Assembly (NCBI GenBank): GCA_014529385.2
Contig: CM043955.1
Coordinates: 139,861,108-139,925,107, forward strand
DNA from: Adiantum capillus-veneris
Taxonomy: Eukaryota > Streptophyta > Polypodiopsida > Polypodiales > Pteridaceae
Direction: 5' to 3'
Length of the DNA: 64,000 nucleotides
The stretch's first letter is position 1. Each line of letters starts with the position of its first letter. Below, piece by piece: positions 49,342 through 63,258 of this stretch. The notes under the pieces are model-generated. The model searched no databases. It was not told the origin of the DNA and saw nothing but the letters and a program-made list of their open reading frames with translations. Position numbers and translations under genes: made by a program.

Positions 49342-52300
49342 GTACAATGTGAAGACAATATGGGAGGGGAGTAGAGATCCATCTTCATCTGCACTCTGGA
49401 CGACGAAAGAGTATGGCTCGAATCCTTTGCTGTAGCCTCCTTCGAAACTGTGTAGCTCCTCTTCTCCGTCGGGGTCGTCTAGATCTCCCTAGCTCCAATG
49501 TTCGGTCTATGAGAATGCCAGTAGTGCGGGTAGACCTCTCCACTGTTGGCTGCTCCTCTGTCTGTTCTTCTGGGTGTACAATATCTAGTGTAAAGAAATC
49601 TGTGATCTGTCTCTTGGGTTGTCTCTCTTCTGCTCTCCTCAGTAAAGTTTCTCTATGCCTGTGTAACTCAAGTAGATATAGCCCAAGACATCTTTGATCC
49701 TCATAACTCATGACCCTAGATAGAGGCCCAAAACCTTCTCTAAATAGACAATGAAAACGGCCTCGTATCTCATAGTACACTGTGCAATGACATATGTAAT
49801 GTACTTCTGTCTTTGGCTCTAGATGGCATAAGCGGCATATCCTGCTGGTGTCCCTCTGAATCTGCCAGTCTCAATCTCGAGCTGATGTGAGGACGTGCGT
49901 ATCTGGCCAATGGCACAACGCAAACCATGAGAAAGATGCGTGTCCATATAGCTAGGTCGAATCACAAACCCATCCCCCGTGAGGTGGAGAAGATGCTCTC
50001 TATAGAAAGCCATCTTTGTGCCCAACTCCTGTAGCGGCTCTATCCATGTCCTCCTCGTGTCCAGCTGGATCAGATCCTGACGAATAAGTCTATTAATCTC
50101 TACCCGTGTTAGAGACCTCAAGGGTGCCTGTAGAGAGTATTGAAAAGGAGGCAACCTGTCCATGGTGAAACCATGTGTCTGAAACCATGATGCCATCTGT
50201 GCATACCAGCATGATGTATCCCCATTAAGAGCTAATTATCTGGAGGACTCTATAGCCACCCTGGCATATCTGTCTTTGGTAGTATCCCACAGACTGTGTA
50301 CAAAGGAGACCGATCTGGTAAGCGCCTCAATCTCCATAGGGGAGGCAGCTAATTCCGCTCGAATGATATCCTGCGGTACGGAAGCCTTGGCTCTAATCAG
50401 CCGAGAGATCATAGATACCAAGGGCTTCTCCGTACGCCTCCAACCATCCTGGCCTATAGAAGGTCCCCAAACCTGCACCCCATATAACATAGTAGAGGCA
50501 ACCAAAGTATCAAAGAGGCTAAGTTCCTGGAACTGAACCTGCAAACACATCCTCTCCATTCCTCCCAAAGCCGCACCAGTTCTAGTTAGTCCAGTCTCTG
50601 CTGCTCTTCTCAAAGAAAATCTCGGCCCAACAAAGACTGCCCTAACCTTGATTTTGCCTAGGTTTACACACAATCCACTATCCTCTGCAAAACTGCGTAG
50701 TGCATCCAAATGTCGTTGCATACCTTCTGGTGAGTCAGATATCAGCACAATATCATCAGCATATAGCAACAATGGGATCCACGTGCCTGCCAGCTGGGCA
50801 CCCCTGTCACCCTCTCTGTCAATTTAATCAGACACCTCATCAACATACATACCAAATAGAGTAGGAGACAATGGGCAGCCCTGTTTCACTCGAATAGTAG
50901 AGTGAACTAAATCAGATACCCCTTCCGGAGTGCGTACATGTCCCACCACTGATCTGTACAAAGCCATAATCACCCATATCACCTCTATGGGCACCCCCAT
51001 CTCCTGCAGTCTGCGCATCAATCGAGATCTTGGTACCATGTCAAATGCTTTGCGAAAATCCACAAAGTTACAATAGATCCGTCTCCCATGTGCTATGCCC
51101 TCCTTAATGATGGCCCTGAGTGTCAGAATATGATCAAGAGTGGAGAGACCCCTCCTGAAGCCGGCCTGACCCTTTGCTCGTACACCCTTGCCCTCTGCCC
51201 AATTACTCAAGTGTTGCTCCAGAATAGATGCATACAACCGTGCCAATGTGTGTCCAACCATAATAGTGCGGTAGTTCCCAGGCTTTGTAGGGTCACCAGC
51301 CTTGGAGATGGGCACAATATTAGACAACCTCCAAGTCTCAGGTAATCCCTCACACATGGCACGATTGAACAACACTGCGAGAACCTCCATCGGCATATCC
51401 CTGGCATGTATAAAGTGCTCCGCTACGAGACCGTCATGATCATATGCCTTCCCGGTCCTCATCTTGTCGATGGCCCTTTGTACCATCTTAGGTGTAAAGA
51501 AATTGCTCATAGAGCTGGGCAAGGCTTTGTAGGGTCTGGAAGGGGTTCCTGTCCAGGAACCGTATATAATGATGTTGCATATTGGCCCTACACATCAAGT
51601 GAAGTAATCACTGGGGGAGGGGAGTGCTCATGGAAGAGTCGCCATGCCTCTCCTGAGTCCCTACTCAAGAACATCTGATATAAGTCTCGCTCCATTTGAG
51701 CTAGGTAAGCTCGCTTCTTCCGTCGCACATGGCGTCGGAAAGCAATCCGAGACTGTCTGTAAGTGATGACTCCTAAAAGAAGATCCCTCTGAAGCTGGGC
51801 TCTCATCTCTCTGCACTCCTCATCATACCAACAGAATGTCGTCTCTTGCCCGACTGAGTGTGTGGGTATGCTACTGATGCAACCCCATGCAGTGTCTCAG
51901 TCAGTAGAGTGGTGCACTCCTCCACTGAGAGGCATGTACCGTTTGTGCCAGCTGTGCCTTCCAATAGACGGTCCCAGATCTCCTGTGTATAGACGAAATC
52001 GGTCTCTGGTGTAAATGTATAGCGGGTGTGTGACCTGCCTCCTGATGTTTGGGTTGTACTATACTGAAATTTAACGGACAGTGTCAAGAGAGCATGATCT
52101 ATTGCTATGCCCACTGGCCTGGCTGTCACAAAGTGATGACGTGGCGGACATCAGAAATCCTAAAATTCCTGCAAACCCTAAATTTTGCCAAAAACCCTAA
52201 TTTCCGGAAATTGCGGAGGCGGATTATAATTTTTTTTTTTTTGGAAAATGATGAGCGACGCGAATTTTGCTTTTGTTTTTTTTTATAAAAAAAAGAGAAA

Positions 52301-55300
52301 AGACTCTCTAAGAGAGAGAGAGAATTGATGCTTTTGATTTTAAAAGCTTTTGGGGCTCTGCTTTTGGGCATCCCTTGTAACCTTTAAATTAGTGGTGAGG
52401 GCCTCACTTCTCAGAGCATCTGGACGCAGAGTCTGAGAGTGAAACCCTAACGGCTCTCTTGTACTTTGATGATTGATTAATACAAAACGAAATACCGAAA
52501 GGGGCGCTAGTCTTTGGGGCCAATATCTCTAGGCACGGAACTCCGCCGGGCCATTGTAAATCTATTGTGATCTGTGAATTGTTTTGAAGTGGTTATTTGG
52601 TGCTGTTGCGGTTGATTCTTGACTTGGAGTGTCCAAGTTTGTTACAGTGGTATCAGAGCCCGGCCGATTTCTCTTATACGGGAAATCCGATCCCCGAAAT
52701 TTTTTTCCGCGGCACCTATGGCTTCAAGCAATGATCAGTCGACTCCCTCTGCATCTGGAGATGCGGGCTGGGATCACAACGAAGATTCAGACAAAGAGTA
52801 TGGCCCGCCTCAGCCTACTCAGGCGGAGCAAAGAGAGATGGAGCGTCGTCAATTGATTGGCGATGCAACAAAGATGATGCTCAATTTTGCCAAGGACCCG
52901 AAGATGGCAAAATATATGAACCAGACCTCTTTGAAAAAGGTACAGATAGATGGAGTGACAGAGAACCACAACACCACTCCCGAAACCCGCTCTCAAGAAA
53001 CCTTCTGCCTCCAAGAAAATATATGGAGCAGGAACTGGAGAACGTGGTTGATGCACGGATTGCTCAGCTTTTCGACGTGCAAAAGAAGGACAAAAAGCAC
53101 GGCAAAAAGCAGAAGAAAGGCACTGACTTCCCGGGATATTTGGGTCGTCAATCGACTTTTGACAAGGCAAAGAAATTGAAGAAGCGCGTCAAGTTTGAAG
53201 ACCCACCCAGTTCTTCTTCTTCTTCTTCTGACAGTTCTTCTAGCTCCTCGGATTAGAGCGAAGAAGACAGAAAAAGCAAAAAGCGAAGTAAGACACAAAG
53301 CTTCGGAACGGGCAAGAAAAAGGCAAAGAAGGCTACATCTCGCCCAGAGACTGACAGTTCTACTGAGGACTCGTCTACAGACAGCTCAGATTCCGATGAC
53401 GGAAAGTTTTATGCGAACAAGAAGAATTTTTACAAAGCCAACCAGTATGACTTTCTCGAAGATAAAAGCAAGAAAGTCCGAGAGTTTAAGGAAGGTGGCC
53501 ACTCGATCAAGTTTGATACTTTTCAGGATACTCAGATGCTTCGAAGGCTTTGTCTTTTATACAGCAGTTTGACATCGCTTTCGCGGGAGGACGCTATTCA
53601 GAGCACTCCAAGATTCGGAGAACTGCCTCTTACTTTAAGGGGAATGCTCGTACTTGGTGGTCCACGCTTCTATTAAGCAAGACTGTGCCAGTTACATGGC
53701 TGAAATTCAAGAGGCTTTTTTATTTCTTCTTGGTTGACTCAAGAGTTTGAGCGAGATATACGGGCTGCTTGGAACCATCTCCGGATGACCAAGAGCGATA
53801 CAGTGAATTCTTATTGTGAAAGATGCTGGAGCTCTTTTCTACCCGCCTCTTCATTCAAGAAGATCTCGTTCGGAGAACAGATTGAACGGTTTACCTTGGG
53901 TCTACCTACAGAGATCCGAGATCACTGCTTGGAACAGAAGACGGCTTCTATTCAGGAGTTGATGAGTCATGCGAAGCGGGGCTTTGCCATTCACTCTGGC
54001 AGTCTGACCTACCCCACAGATGAGGCCATGACACAACGAGCCGAACAGACTTCTGGGAATGAAAGTAGAATGAAAAAGAGCAACCTAGAGAAAAAAAAGG
54101 ATACACGACCCAAGCTTACTCCTGAGGAGAGAGCTCACTTCATCAGAGAGGGGAAGTGCTTTGTATGCGGGGAACATGGACATATCTCCGCCGAGTGCCC
54201 TGATAAGGCACAGAAAGAACAGAATGATAAAGACGACGACAGGTCTGAGAGTTCGAGAGCAGCTGAGGAATGTGGCAGAAAAGATAGATAGAAAAGCAGA
54301 ACTGGTACCACATGGCGTGGGACTTGCACCGAATCTAATGAATGAAAGTACAAACTTTGCTGCTTTCGGGGCAAAGTGAAGGATCAGGAAGCTCTTTTGA
54401 AGGAGCCAAGGCCAACTTCTTTTCACTTGGAATTGGCGGCTTGATTTGGAACTACGCCCGACAGGCTGACGCCACAAGCGGAGGTAGTTCGACTGGCACC
54501 CGGATGGGATGTTGCCATTACACTGAGCATTGGCAAACTTCGTTTGCAATGACAGGGGTGTTCAGGGCACGCGAGTGACGTTCTACTCGGGATCCCTTGG
54601 TACCACAAGAACTACGCCGTGGTTGACTACCGGGCCGAGAAAGCGACTTTGATAAATGAAGGGCTTAGAGATTGTACTTGATGAACTTCAGTTTTCTTAC
54701 TCATTCTTTTGGGAGAACTGAACGATGGATAAAAGTTGAATATGTTTTGACCTGAAGAAAAGAACGCCAAGATTTTTTTCTCCACGCTCATGCCGATTGC
54801 TTTTGAGAGGGCCTGAAGATCATACCATTGATCTGATATCTGGACGCACGCCACCGAATCGGCCACCTTATCGTGTGAGCCGAGTACAGAATGAAAAGAT
54901 TATGAACTCAGTGAAAGATTTCTTGGAAAAGGGTCTTGTCCATCCTAGTACTTCACCGTATTGCTCTCCAGTGTTGTTGGTTTTGAAGAAAGACGGATCT
55001 TGGAGAATGTGCATCGATTATAGCACTCTCAACGAAATCACCATCAAGAACAGATTTTTGATTCCGAGGATCGATGATATACTCGACAGGTTACAGGGAT
55101 CCTCGTGCTTTAGCAGGATTGACTTGAAGAGTGGATATCATCAGATCAGGATAGCGCCAGGAGATGTCTACAAGACAGCTTTTCGGACGACTTTTGGGTT
55201 ATTTGAGTTTTTGGTGATGCCTTTTGGCTTAACCAATGCTCCTGCGACATTTAACCGGATGATGGATAGGATTTTTCGAGAGTACAGGCTATTTGTTGGC

Positions 55301-58300
55301 ACTTTCTTTGACGACATCATTGTTTTCTCCAAGAATGAGGCAGAACACAGAGATCATCTGCTTCAAGTCTTTCAGGCATTACGAGATCACACATTAGTGA
55401 TTAATGCTACGAAAAGTGAATTTTTCCTACCAGAGATACACTTTTTGGGACACATTGTGTCCACAGCAGGAGTGCAAATGAACCCGGCCAAGATAGAGAC
55501 TATCCGTGATTGGCCCGATTTGAGGAATGTCCATGAAGTTAGAAGCTTCTTGGGACTGTGTTCGTACTACAGGCGGTTCATACGAAAGTTTGCAGAGGTT
55601 GCTTCTCCTTTGCATACCTTGACAGAGAAAGGAGTACCTTTTTCGTGGGGACCCACAGAGGTGACTGCCTTTCGGACATTGAAAGAGAAATTGACTACGG
55701 GACCTATTTTGACTTTGCCGGACTTGCAGAAGTCATTTGAAGTATATTGTGATGCTTGTGGTCGTAGTCTGGGTGCGGTCTTGATGCAAGAAGGCCATGT
55801 CATAGCTTACGAGAGCCGTTTGTTCTCTAGGCCGGAGATGACAGCACAGATCTATGGGAAAGAGCTTTTGGCGGTTATCCACGCTCTTACTCAGTGGAGG
55901 CATTACCTACTCGGAGCGGATTTTACTATCTTTACAGACCATCAGAGTTTGCGCTACTTCTTGTCACAGAAGCAGCTTTCGGAAAAGCAGATGCGGTGGG
56001 TGAACATCTTGTCACAGTTCCACTTCCAGATTGTCCATGTGCAGGGACAAAAGAATGTGGTGGCAGATGCTTTGTCTCGGAAACCGTTTGTTCTGGCTAT
56101 TTCCGCGATACATCATAGGAGCTTCGAGGATATTGTCGATCAGTGTGCCACAGATACAGATTTTGCAGATATTTTCACACGGATACGGGATGGGGAGACA
56201 GTAGCTGGATACTCCCTTCGGGAAGGCTACTTGATGAAAAAGACTATGTTGTGCGTTACACAGCCGTTGAGGGAAAAGGTTATGACTGATTGCCACTGTC
56301 CACCTTTTACGGGTCACCGCGGCATTGCTACCACCATGAAAGGGGTAGAGAGAGATTTCTTTTTGCGGAGACTGAAGAAGGATGTGGAAGAGTTTGTGCG
56401 CAGTTGCTTGGTATGCCAGAAGGTCAAGTTTGACAGGCATAAGGCAGAGGGATTGTTACAGCCTTTACCCATACCCACCCGCCCCTGGGAAAATATTGAA
56501 ATGGATTTCATTTTTTTTGATCTCCCGAGAATACAGAATGATCACGATGATTTTCCGATTACATGGCACGCCTGAGACGATTGTCTCCGACAAAGACCCC
56601 AGATTTATGAGTTTGTTTTGGAAGGCAATTTGGGAGAACATTGGCACGCGGTTGTAGTTCTCGTCATCGTTCCACTTGCAGACTGACGGGCAATCTGAGA
56701 TTGCCAATTCAGTGATTTTAGATTTATTGAAGTCTTGTATCTCGCATCAGAAGACTCAATGGGAAAAGAACTTACCTTTGGTGGAATTTGCCTACAATAA
56801 CACGATACACTCTTCGACGGGGAAGATGCCATGTGAGATTGTTGAAACTGCTGCGAAGGTTCCATCCTTCCTGAGCACGAAAGATTAGAAATTTGAAGCA
56901 GATGAATATTCGCGAGATTTGGATACGGCTTTTGCCAAGGTTCGTGAGACTTTGCAGGAGTCTCAAGAACGACAGAAAAAGGCAGCGGATCGCCATCGTC
57001 GCGACTGGAAACTGAAGGAGGATGATTGGGTGCTCTTACTTTTGAGAAGGCACGCCTAATAAAGAAACAGGGAAAGGAGAGGCTTTTTCCAAAGCTCAGT
57101 ATGTGATACTACGGACCTTTCCAGATTACTGACAAGATAAATGATGTCTCCTTTCGATTGAAACTGCCAGATACTTGGAGGATTCACAATGCATTGCATG
57201 TGAGTCTCTTGAACCCTGTTAAGGGTGATGTGCCTGATGATGGGGAGCCTGATGAGCAACCCAAAGTGGAAGAAAACGAGGAGACCCTTGTTCCTGAACA
57301 GATTTTGGCACATAATGATACGAAGAAAGGTAAAGTCTGAAGGCGGTTCTTGGTTAAGTTCAAGAACTTTCCTGCATTTGATGCGAAGTGGATGGAGGAG
57401 GAGGACCTAGCAGATACTCCTCGGATTGTGAAACTTTACCTCGATGTTTTGGTTTAGCATAGTCTACTCCAAACGAAACCCAGAAACTCAGCTTGGCCGA
57501 AGATCTGGTGCAGTGGGATGCACAAGAGGGGAGTTACTCCGCTCCTTTGTCAACAGATGCCTCGATTTTGATACTAAAGTCACTGATGTCTCTTTGAGCT
57601 TCAGGGATACTGAGAGCTGACAGTATTCTGCTGGATGACTTTATGAAATGGAATTCCTGATTATGATATTGATTTGTTCTTGACTTCTTGTGAGTGCAGG
57701 AACTGATAGCCGAAATGATTGCAGCATTTTGGTCTGATTGATCTCGAATAGACATGGTTGCAATAGGGGTTAGTCAATCGGACATCGATGAGGTCCCGAT
57801 TGGACCTAGATGTGATTGCTAGCTACATTGCCGATAAATCATGGTCTAAGATCCGAATGAATTTTGAATGTCATGTGATGTCCTGTGATGTCCTGGGATG
57901 TCGTGTGATGTGACTGTCGATTTTGTACATGTGCTAGATGTGTGTTCCTAGTACGTAGGTACTAACAGTCAGTGTCTGCTAAGACGGTTTATGGCTTTTG
58001 TCGGTTTTGCAGGCGTAACGCGGTCGATTACAATGCTTTCAAGAGGGGGGTATGTCACAAAGTGATGACGTGGCGGACAGCAGAAACCTTAAAATTCCTG
58101 CAAACCCTAAATTTTGCCAAAAACCCTAATTTCCGGAAATTGCAGAGGCGGATTATAATTTTTTTTTTTTTGGAAAATGATGAGCGACGCGAATTTTGCT
58201 TTTGTTTTTTTTTATAAAAAAAAGAGAAAAGACTCTCTAAGAGAGAGAGAGAACTGATGCTTTTGATTTTAAAAGCTTTTGGGGCTCTGCTTTTGGGCAT

Positions 58301-61300
58301 CCCTTGTAACCTTTAAATTAGTGGTGAGGGCCTCACTTCTCAGAGCATCTGGACGCAGAGTCTGAGAGTGAAACCCTAACCGCTCTCTTGTACTTTGATG
58401 ATTGATTAATACAAAAAGAAATACCGAAAGGGGCGCCAGTCTTTGGGGCCAATATCTCTAGGCACGGAACTCCGCCGGGCCATTGTAAATCTATTGTGAT
58501 CTGTGAATTGTTTTGAAGTGGTTATTTGGTGCTGTCGCGGTTGATTCTTGACTTGGAGTGTCCAAGTTTGTTACACTGGCTCCCACAGTGAAATCTTGAA
58601 TGCAGGGGACAAAGCTCGGTTGTGTCATAACATAATCCACTGTACTGGCCCCATGTCTGTGTGGAAAGCATGTGAAACCGGCTGCTTCAGGAATTTGTTG
58701 TAAGCCATTAAGTATGGCTAATCCATGTGTAGTCGTCATTCCATGAGGTATCTCCCATACTCCGTCTGCTCTCTGTCATCTGAGCATCTGTCAAGTCCCA
58801 ACTCACCCACATCCAGCTCTCTAAGCATCTCATTTGAAGTGTTGTAGAAGACTGTCTGCCAGTTGTTCGTTCAGGCATTGAAGTCCCCTAGCAGAATGAT
58901 ATCACCATCCCTAGAAAACTTCCATATGTCATCATCTAGAATAGAGAAAGGCGACTGCCCTCTGGATGCAGCATACACTGATGTACTGGGAGGAAAGTAA
59001 CATATTGCAATATATAGGAATCGACCTGTGTCAGCTCTCAGTCTCACCCACATATATCTAGCATGATCATCTCTTCGTACAATATGCTGTAATGGTTGTA
59101 GTTCCTCTTTGAATAGTACTGCTACTCCTCCCGAACCTCTACTCCCATGCTCAAATCTCGCATTTGTCCTGTGAGCTGTCTCCCATCTGTATCCCATCAC
59201 CTGTGGCATCACCTGTCCAGGGCCTGATGAGTCTGTGAGAAGAATACAATATCCTTGTCTTTGAAACTGTCCTCAAATGCACCCACGTCCAACCTCATAG
59301 ACCCATTACAATTCCAGGTAGCCATCTTCAGTGTGGTCCCATACTCGCACCGTCATGCAGTGCGCCGCTCTAAAATCACCACCCGTCCATCTCTGTAAAA
59401 GGCTATCTTTCCCTTCTCCCTTGCCGTTGTAATCTCTGGCATTACCTCTCTCATATGTGCTAGCTGTGAGAGAGTCAGGTCATCACCGAGGAAAATACCT
59501 GTCTTTTTGAGAGTAGGGCTCTTCCTCAAGAATTCCTTCTTCTCTTCCAACGAGGGGAAGCGTAGTATGAGAGCTCTCCCCTTTGAAGACTCTCCCGTGC
59601 CATCACTTTTCTTACCTACCCTCCACGCCTTTGTGTGCAAAGGCTTCTCCATCCCCATCATGGATGTAAGGCTGGTGACCTCTTCCTCCACATCGTTTAT
59701 TTCCTTGAGACGGGTCACTTTCACATGTAGTGCTCGCATCCGCCTTCTTTGTTCCTCTTCGAGAGTCATGTTGATAAGTGTCGGTGTACAAGGGGTTTCT
59801 TGACCTTTCCCTTTCTTGGCGATCTCAATCCATTTTTCGGCCTCGTCCGCCTTTTTCTGTGTCCTTGTTATCATCTCCGCCCATGAAGCTGTCTTTGCCA
59901 CACTCAGTTTCTCTTCCTCTGTGATCATCCTTACATGTTCCTTGATTTCCTTGATTTCATCTATTACCGAGGGCTGAAATTCGCCTTCCTCTAGTCCACC
60001 GCTTACTCTATCAGCAAGCTCCTGTTTAAGGGTTGAGACTTCTTTTTTGAGTGTCCGTATCTCGGCGTTTGTTCTCCTGTTTGAGGGCTGAGACTTCTTC
60101 TTTGAGTGTCTGTATTTCTGCGTTAAGGCTCTCTTTCTCCTTCTTCCATTGTGCGCCTTCATTGAAGACTATCTGAAGGAGGTTGGCCTTCTCCTTCCAC
60201 CATCCTTCCATCTCTATTTTCCACTCCTTCATTTCCCTCTCCATCTGCGCCATCCTCTTGTTCGTGAGCATGAAGGTTGCCTTTGCTCGCGACTTGCAAA
60301 CAGGTGAGACATTGACGGCTTCCGTGTCCTGTGCAGGGGAGATTGCTTCCATGTTTTGTTGTTCAAGAGATGTATTGGGCTCACTTACCATTTCGCAGAA
60401 GACATACACCAGATGGGGTCCCAGACCCCCTCCAAGGGCCCCCCACTCCGTTGCCGGAATGGTATTTACTTTCGGTTGCACGAACCTAATGCAATATGCT
60501 GATGTAACACTGGGCTGACAAACAGATGCTGATGCAACAGTTCTTTGCGAAGGAAACGCTAGGAACTCCGCGCTGAACACTGTGGTACTGCTGTTCTGCA
60601 AAGCAGGAACTATGGGAAGGCTGAAAAACTGTAATAACTGCTGGCTGAATATTGATGGGGCTAGCAGTATTGCTGTGCTCTGACGGCTGAATACTGCGGT
60701 GCTACCTGATACTGAGGGGACTGCGGTCCAGGGGCCAACGATGGCTGTTGCCCACTACGCGGGATGTTCTGCTGCCTGTGGGAAGGCTCTGCTCATCCAA
60801 CGCTAGAACTCCAAGCAACGTAGAGGCTGTGTGGACTGCTCGCGATGGGCCAGCTTCAGGGAAGGGCTGAAAGCGACCACCTCCTAAAGGCCTGCGATGG
60901 CACTCGAGGCTATGGGCTGTGTGCTAAGGCTGTGAGCTCATACCAGGTCGCTGATGTCTTGCTTGCGCCTGCTGTAGTTGATGCTTTTTCTAGCAAAGCT
61001 AACCTCGTTGCAGATTCGATCAATCACGAAGGATCGATCTTGGCTTTCAAGCCTAGGTCCAAAGAACCCTCACAGGAAGTATTGTGTTCGCATGATTGAT
61101 ACACACGCATTGTTCGAGTGTTTCATTTGTGATCGTTTCCTGTATTTTAGTCAGCGTCTTTATGTGATCCCTTTTCCTAGGCATGACATATTATACGTTG
61201 AGCCAATTTGGGTAAGGAAATATATAAGCAAACCAAAGCTAGCATTCTTTGGCAGATGAGCAAGGAGCACAACAGGCCCTCAGGCAGCAGGTACTCCCTC

Positions 61301-63180
61301 TCTCTCAGCAAGAACCCCCCAAGCAAGAATCATCGCCAAGTTGCCCCCTTCCCTCTCCTAGCGTTTTTGCAAATGCATCCCAGCATGGCGTTTTCTGCAT
61401 CAGATTCCCATTGCCAACAATAGCTCTGCCTAGCGTTTTTAGCATTGGATCATCGCCAGCAAATGATCTCAGCCCAGCGTTAATGAAACCACAGAAGCTA
61501 ACGTTTTTGATCCTCATGGCCTAGCGTTTTTGGTAGCATTCTGCAGCGTTTTCAGCCACAACATCTTAGCATTTTCAGCCATGAAGAAGTAGCAGATGGT
61601 TTAGCGTTTTCAGCATTGAATACAACAGCAGATTCATTCAATACAGCAGCAGATTCATCCCTAGAGACCTGCAGAGTATCGTTATTTTCAGCCTCTCAAA
61701 ACGCAGCCAAAACCAGCGTTTTCAGCAGTCCCAAACAGTCCCAGATTTTCAGCCATAGTGTTTTTATGGACAGCAGTTAGAAGATCACAGATTTCAGCCC
61801 TTAAGTCGACATCGTCGTCCGAGTCGTCGTCACCAGCATAGTCCCAAGTTGCATCAGTTTCCATGCATCGTCATTGTACCACTTTGTGCAATCAATAGTA
61901 GACCACTCTCGCCGACGAGAGTGGGGCCTTCGGAGGAGGGTTTTACGACGTCTCTGGTGTCGTATCTCTCTTTTCTCTACCTCTCAGTCTCATACACTTG
62001 CACGCACAGTGTCCATTCACTTTGTTTGTGATCATAGCATTCTCTCATTAAGAACGGAAGGCTCTACCTTCCATAAGAACAAAAGGAACCTTGAGCACAG
62101 TTCGGAGCACTCATCTTGAGCAAAGCGCAAACATTCATTCCGCTGCACCTAACAATAGATGTGGTTTCTTTCCCTTTCCCTTTCCCTTTCTCAGCGACTT
62201 CTATCCATTTCTCGGCCTCGTCCGCCTTCTTCTTTGTCTTCGTAATCACATCCACCCACGAAGACGTCTTTGCCACAATCTGGTCTCTCTTCCTCTTTGA
62301 TCATCCGTACTTTTTCCTTGATGACCTTGATTTTTTCTATCACCGAGGGCTGGAATTCACCTTCCTATAGTCCACTGTTTGCTCTATTAGCAAGCTCTCG
62401 CTCGAGGGCTGAGACCTCTTCTGTGAGTGCTTGTGAATCCGCCTTAAGTGCTTGTATCTCTGCGTGCATGTCCTCTTTCTCCTTCTTCCATTGCGTGCCT
62501 TCGTTGAGGAACATTTCAAGAAGGTTGGCCTTCTCCTTCCACCATCCTTCCATCTCTGCTTTCCATTCCTTCATCTCCCTTTCCACTTGTGTTATCCGCT
62601 TGTTTGTAAGCATGAAGGTTGCCTTCGTACGGGACTTGCAAACTGGTGAAGCCCTCATGACCTCCATCAACGGCCTTTGCTGCGCAGGCCCTCAGTTCTG
62701 CTCGTGTTTAGTAACACTGCTGAATACTGATGGGGTTCTGGTGCTCCAACCCGCACTTACGCAATTTGCATGCTCTAAAAGTACTGCATATGCTAAATTG
62801 ACTATAGAGGGATTTGACAGGTAATCGAGGGCAGCCTATGGCAGTGAGCAAGGGCCCAAAACTCGAGAAGCCTCTATTAGCAGTAGGGTGCAAAAGGCTG
62901 TTGTGAGCCCCTGTAACAAGGGCAACATCTGCAGCAATTGTAGGCAGCAAGGGGTAATGATTGCGGTAGCAAACCCTAAACTGGCTGCGAGCAGGGCAAT
63001 GCGCAGAGGGGCAGGCAGGAGCAGTTCGCGCAGCAGGTGTGGGGGCGATTCTTGCAGCAGAGGTGACGTGCACAGCTGCAGCACCACGCGCAGGCGAAAT
63101 TAGGGTTAGCGCTGCTGTTTTTAGGGTTGTAAGGCAGTGCGCTGGGCCTGAGGCGCAGCGTAATTAGGGTTCGCGCTGCT

Positions 63181-63258
<78 letters not shown>

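Larger units (their letters stand above)
52124..58575 (+). mobile_element. Complete Ty3/gypsy element (family B/D), 6452 bp, inserted in LINE ORF2
   Basis: Two 523-bp LTRs (52124-52646, 58053-58575) differ at about 9 positions by eye. Also present are a primer site at 52648, a polypurine tract at 58041 and a CTGGC duplication. The interior has gag, protease remnants, RT, RNase H and integrase in order, with a chromodomain-like end, but it carries frameshifts, stops and internal deletions in gag, protease and integrase. It splits the minus-strand LINE, so it is younger than the LINE. It probably moved using proteins from another copy. Confidence 0.9.
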
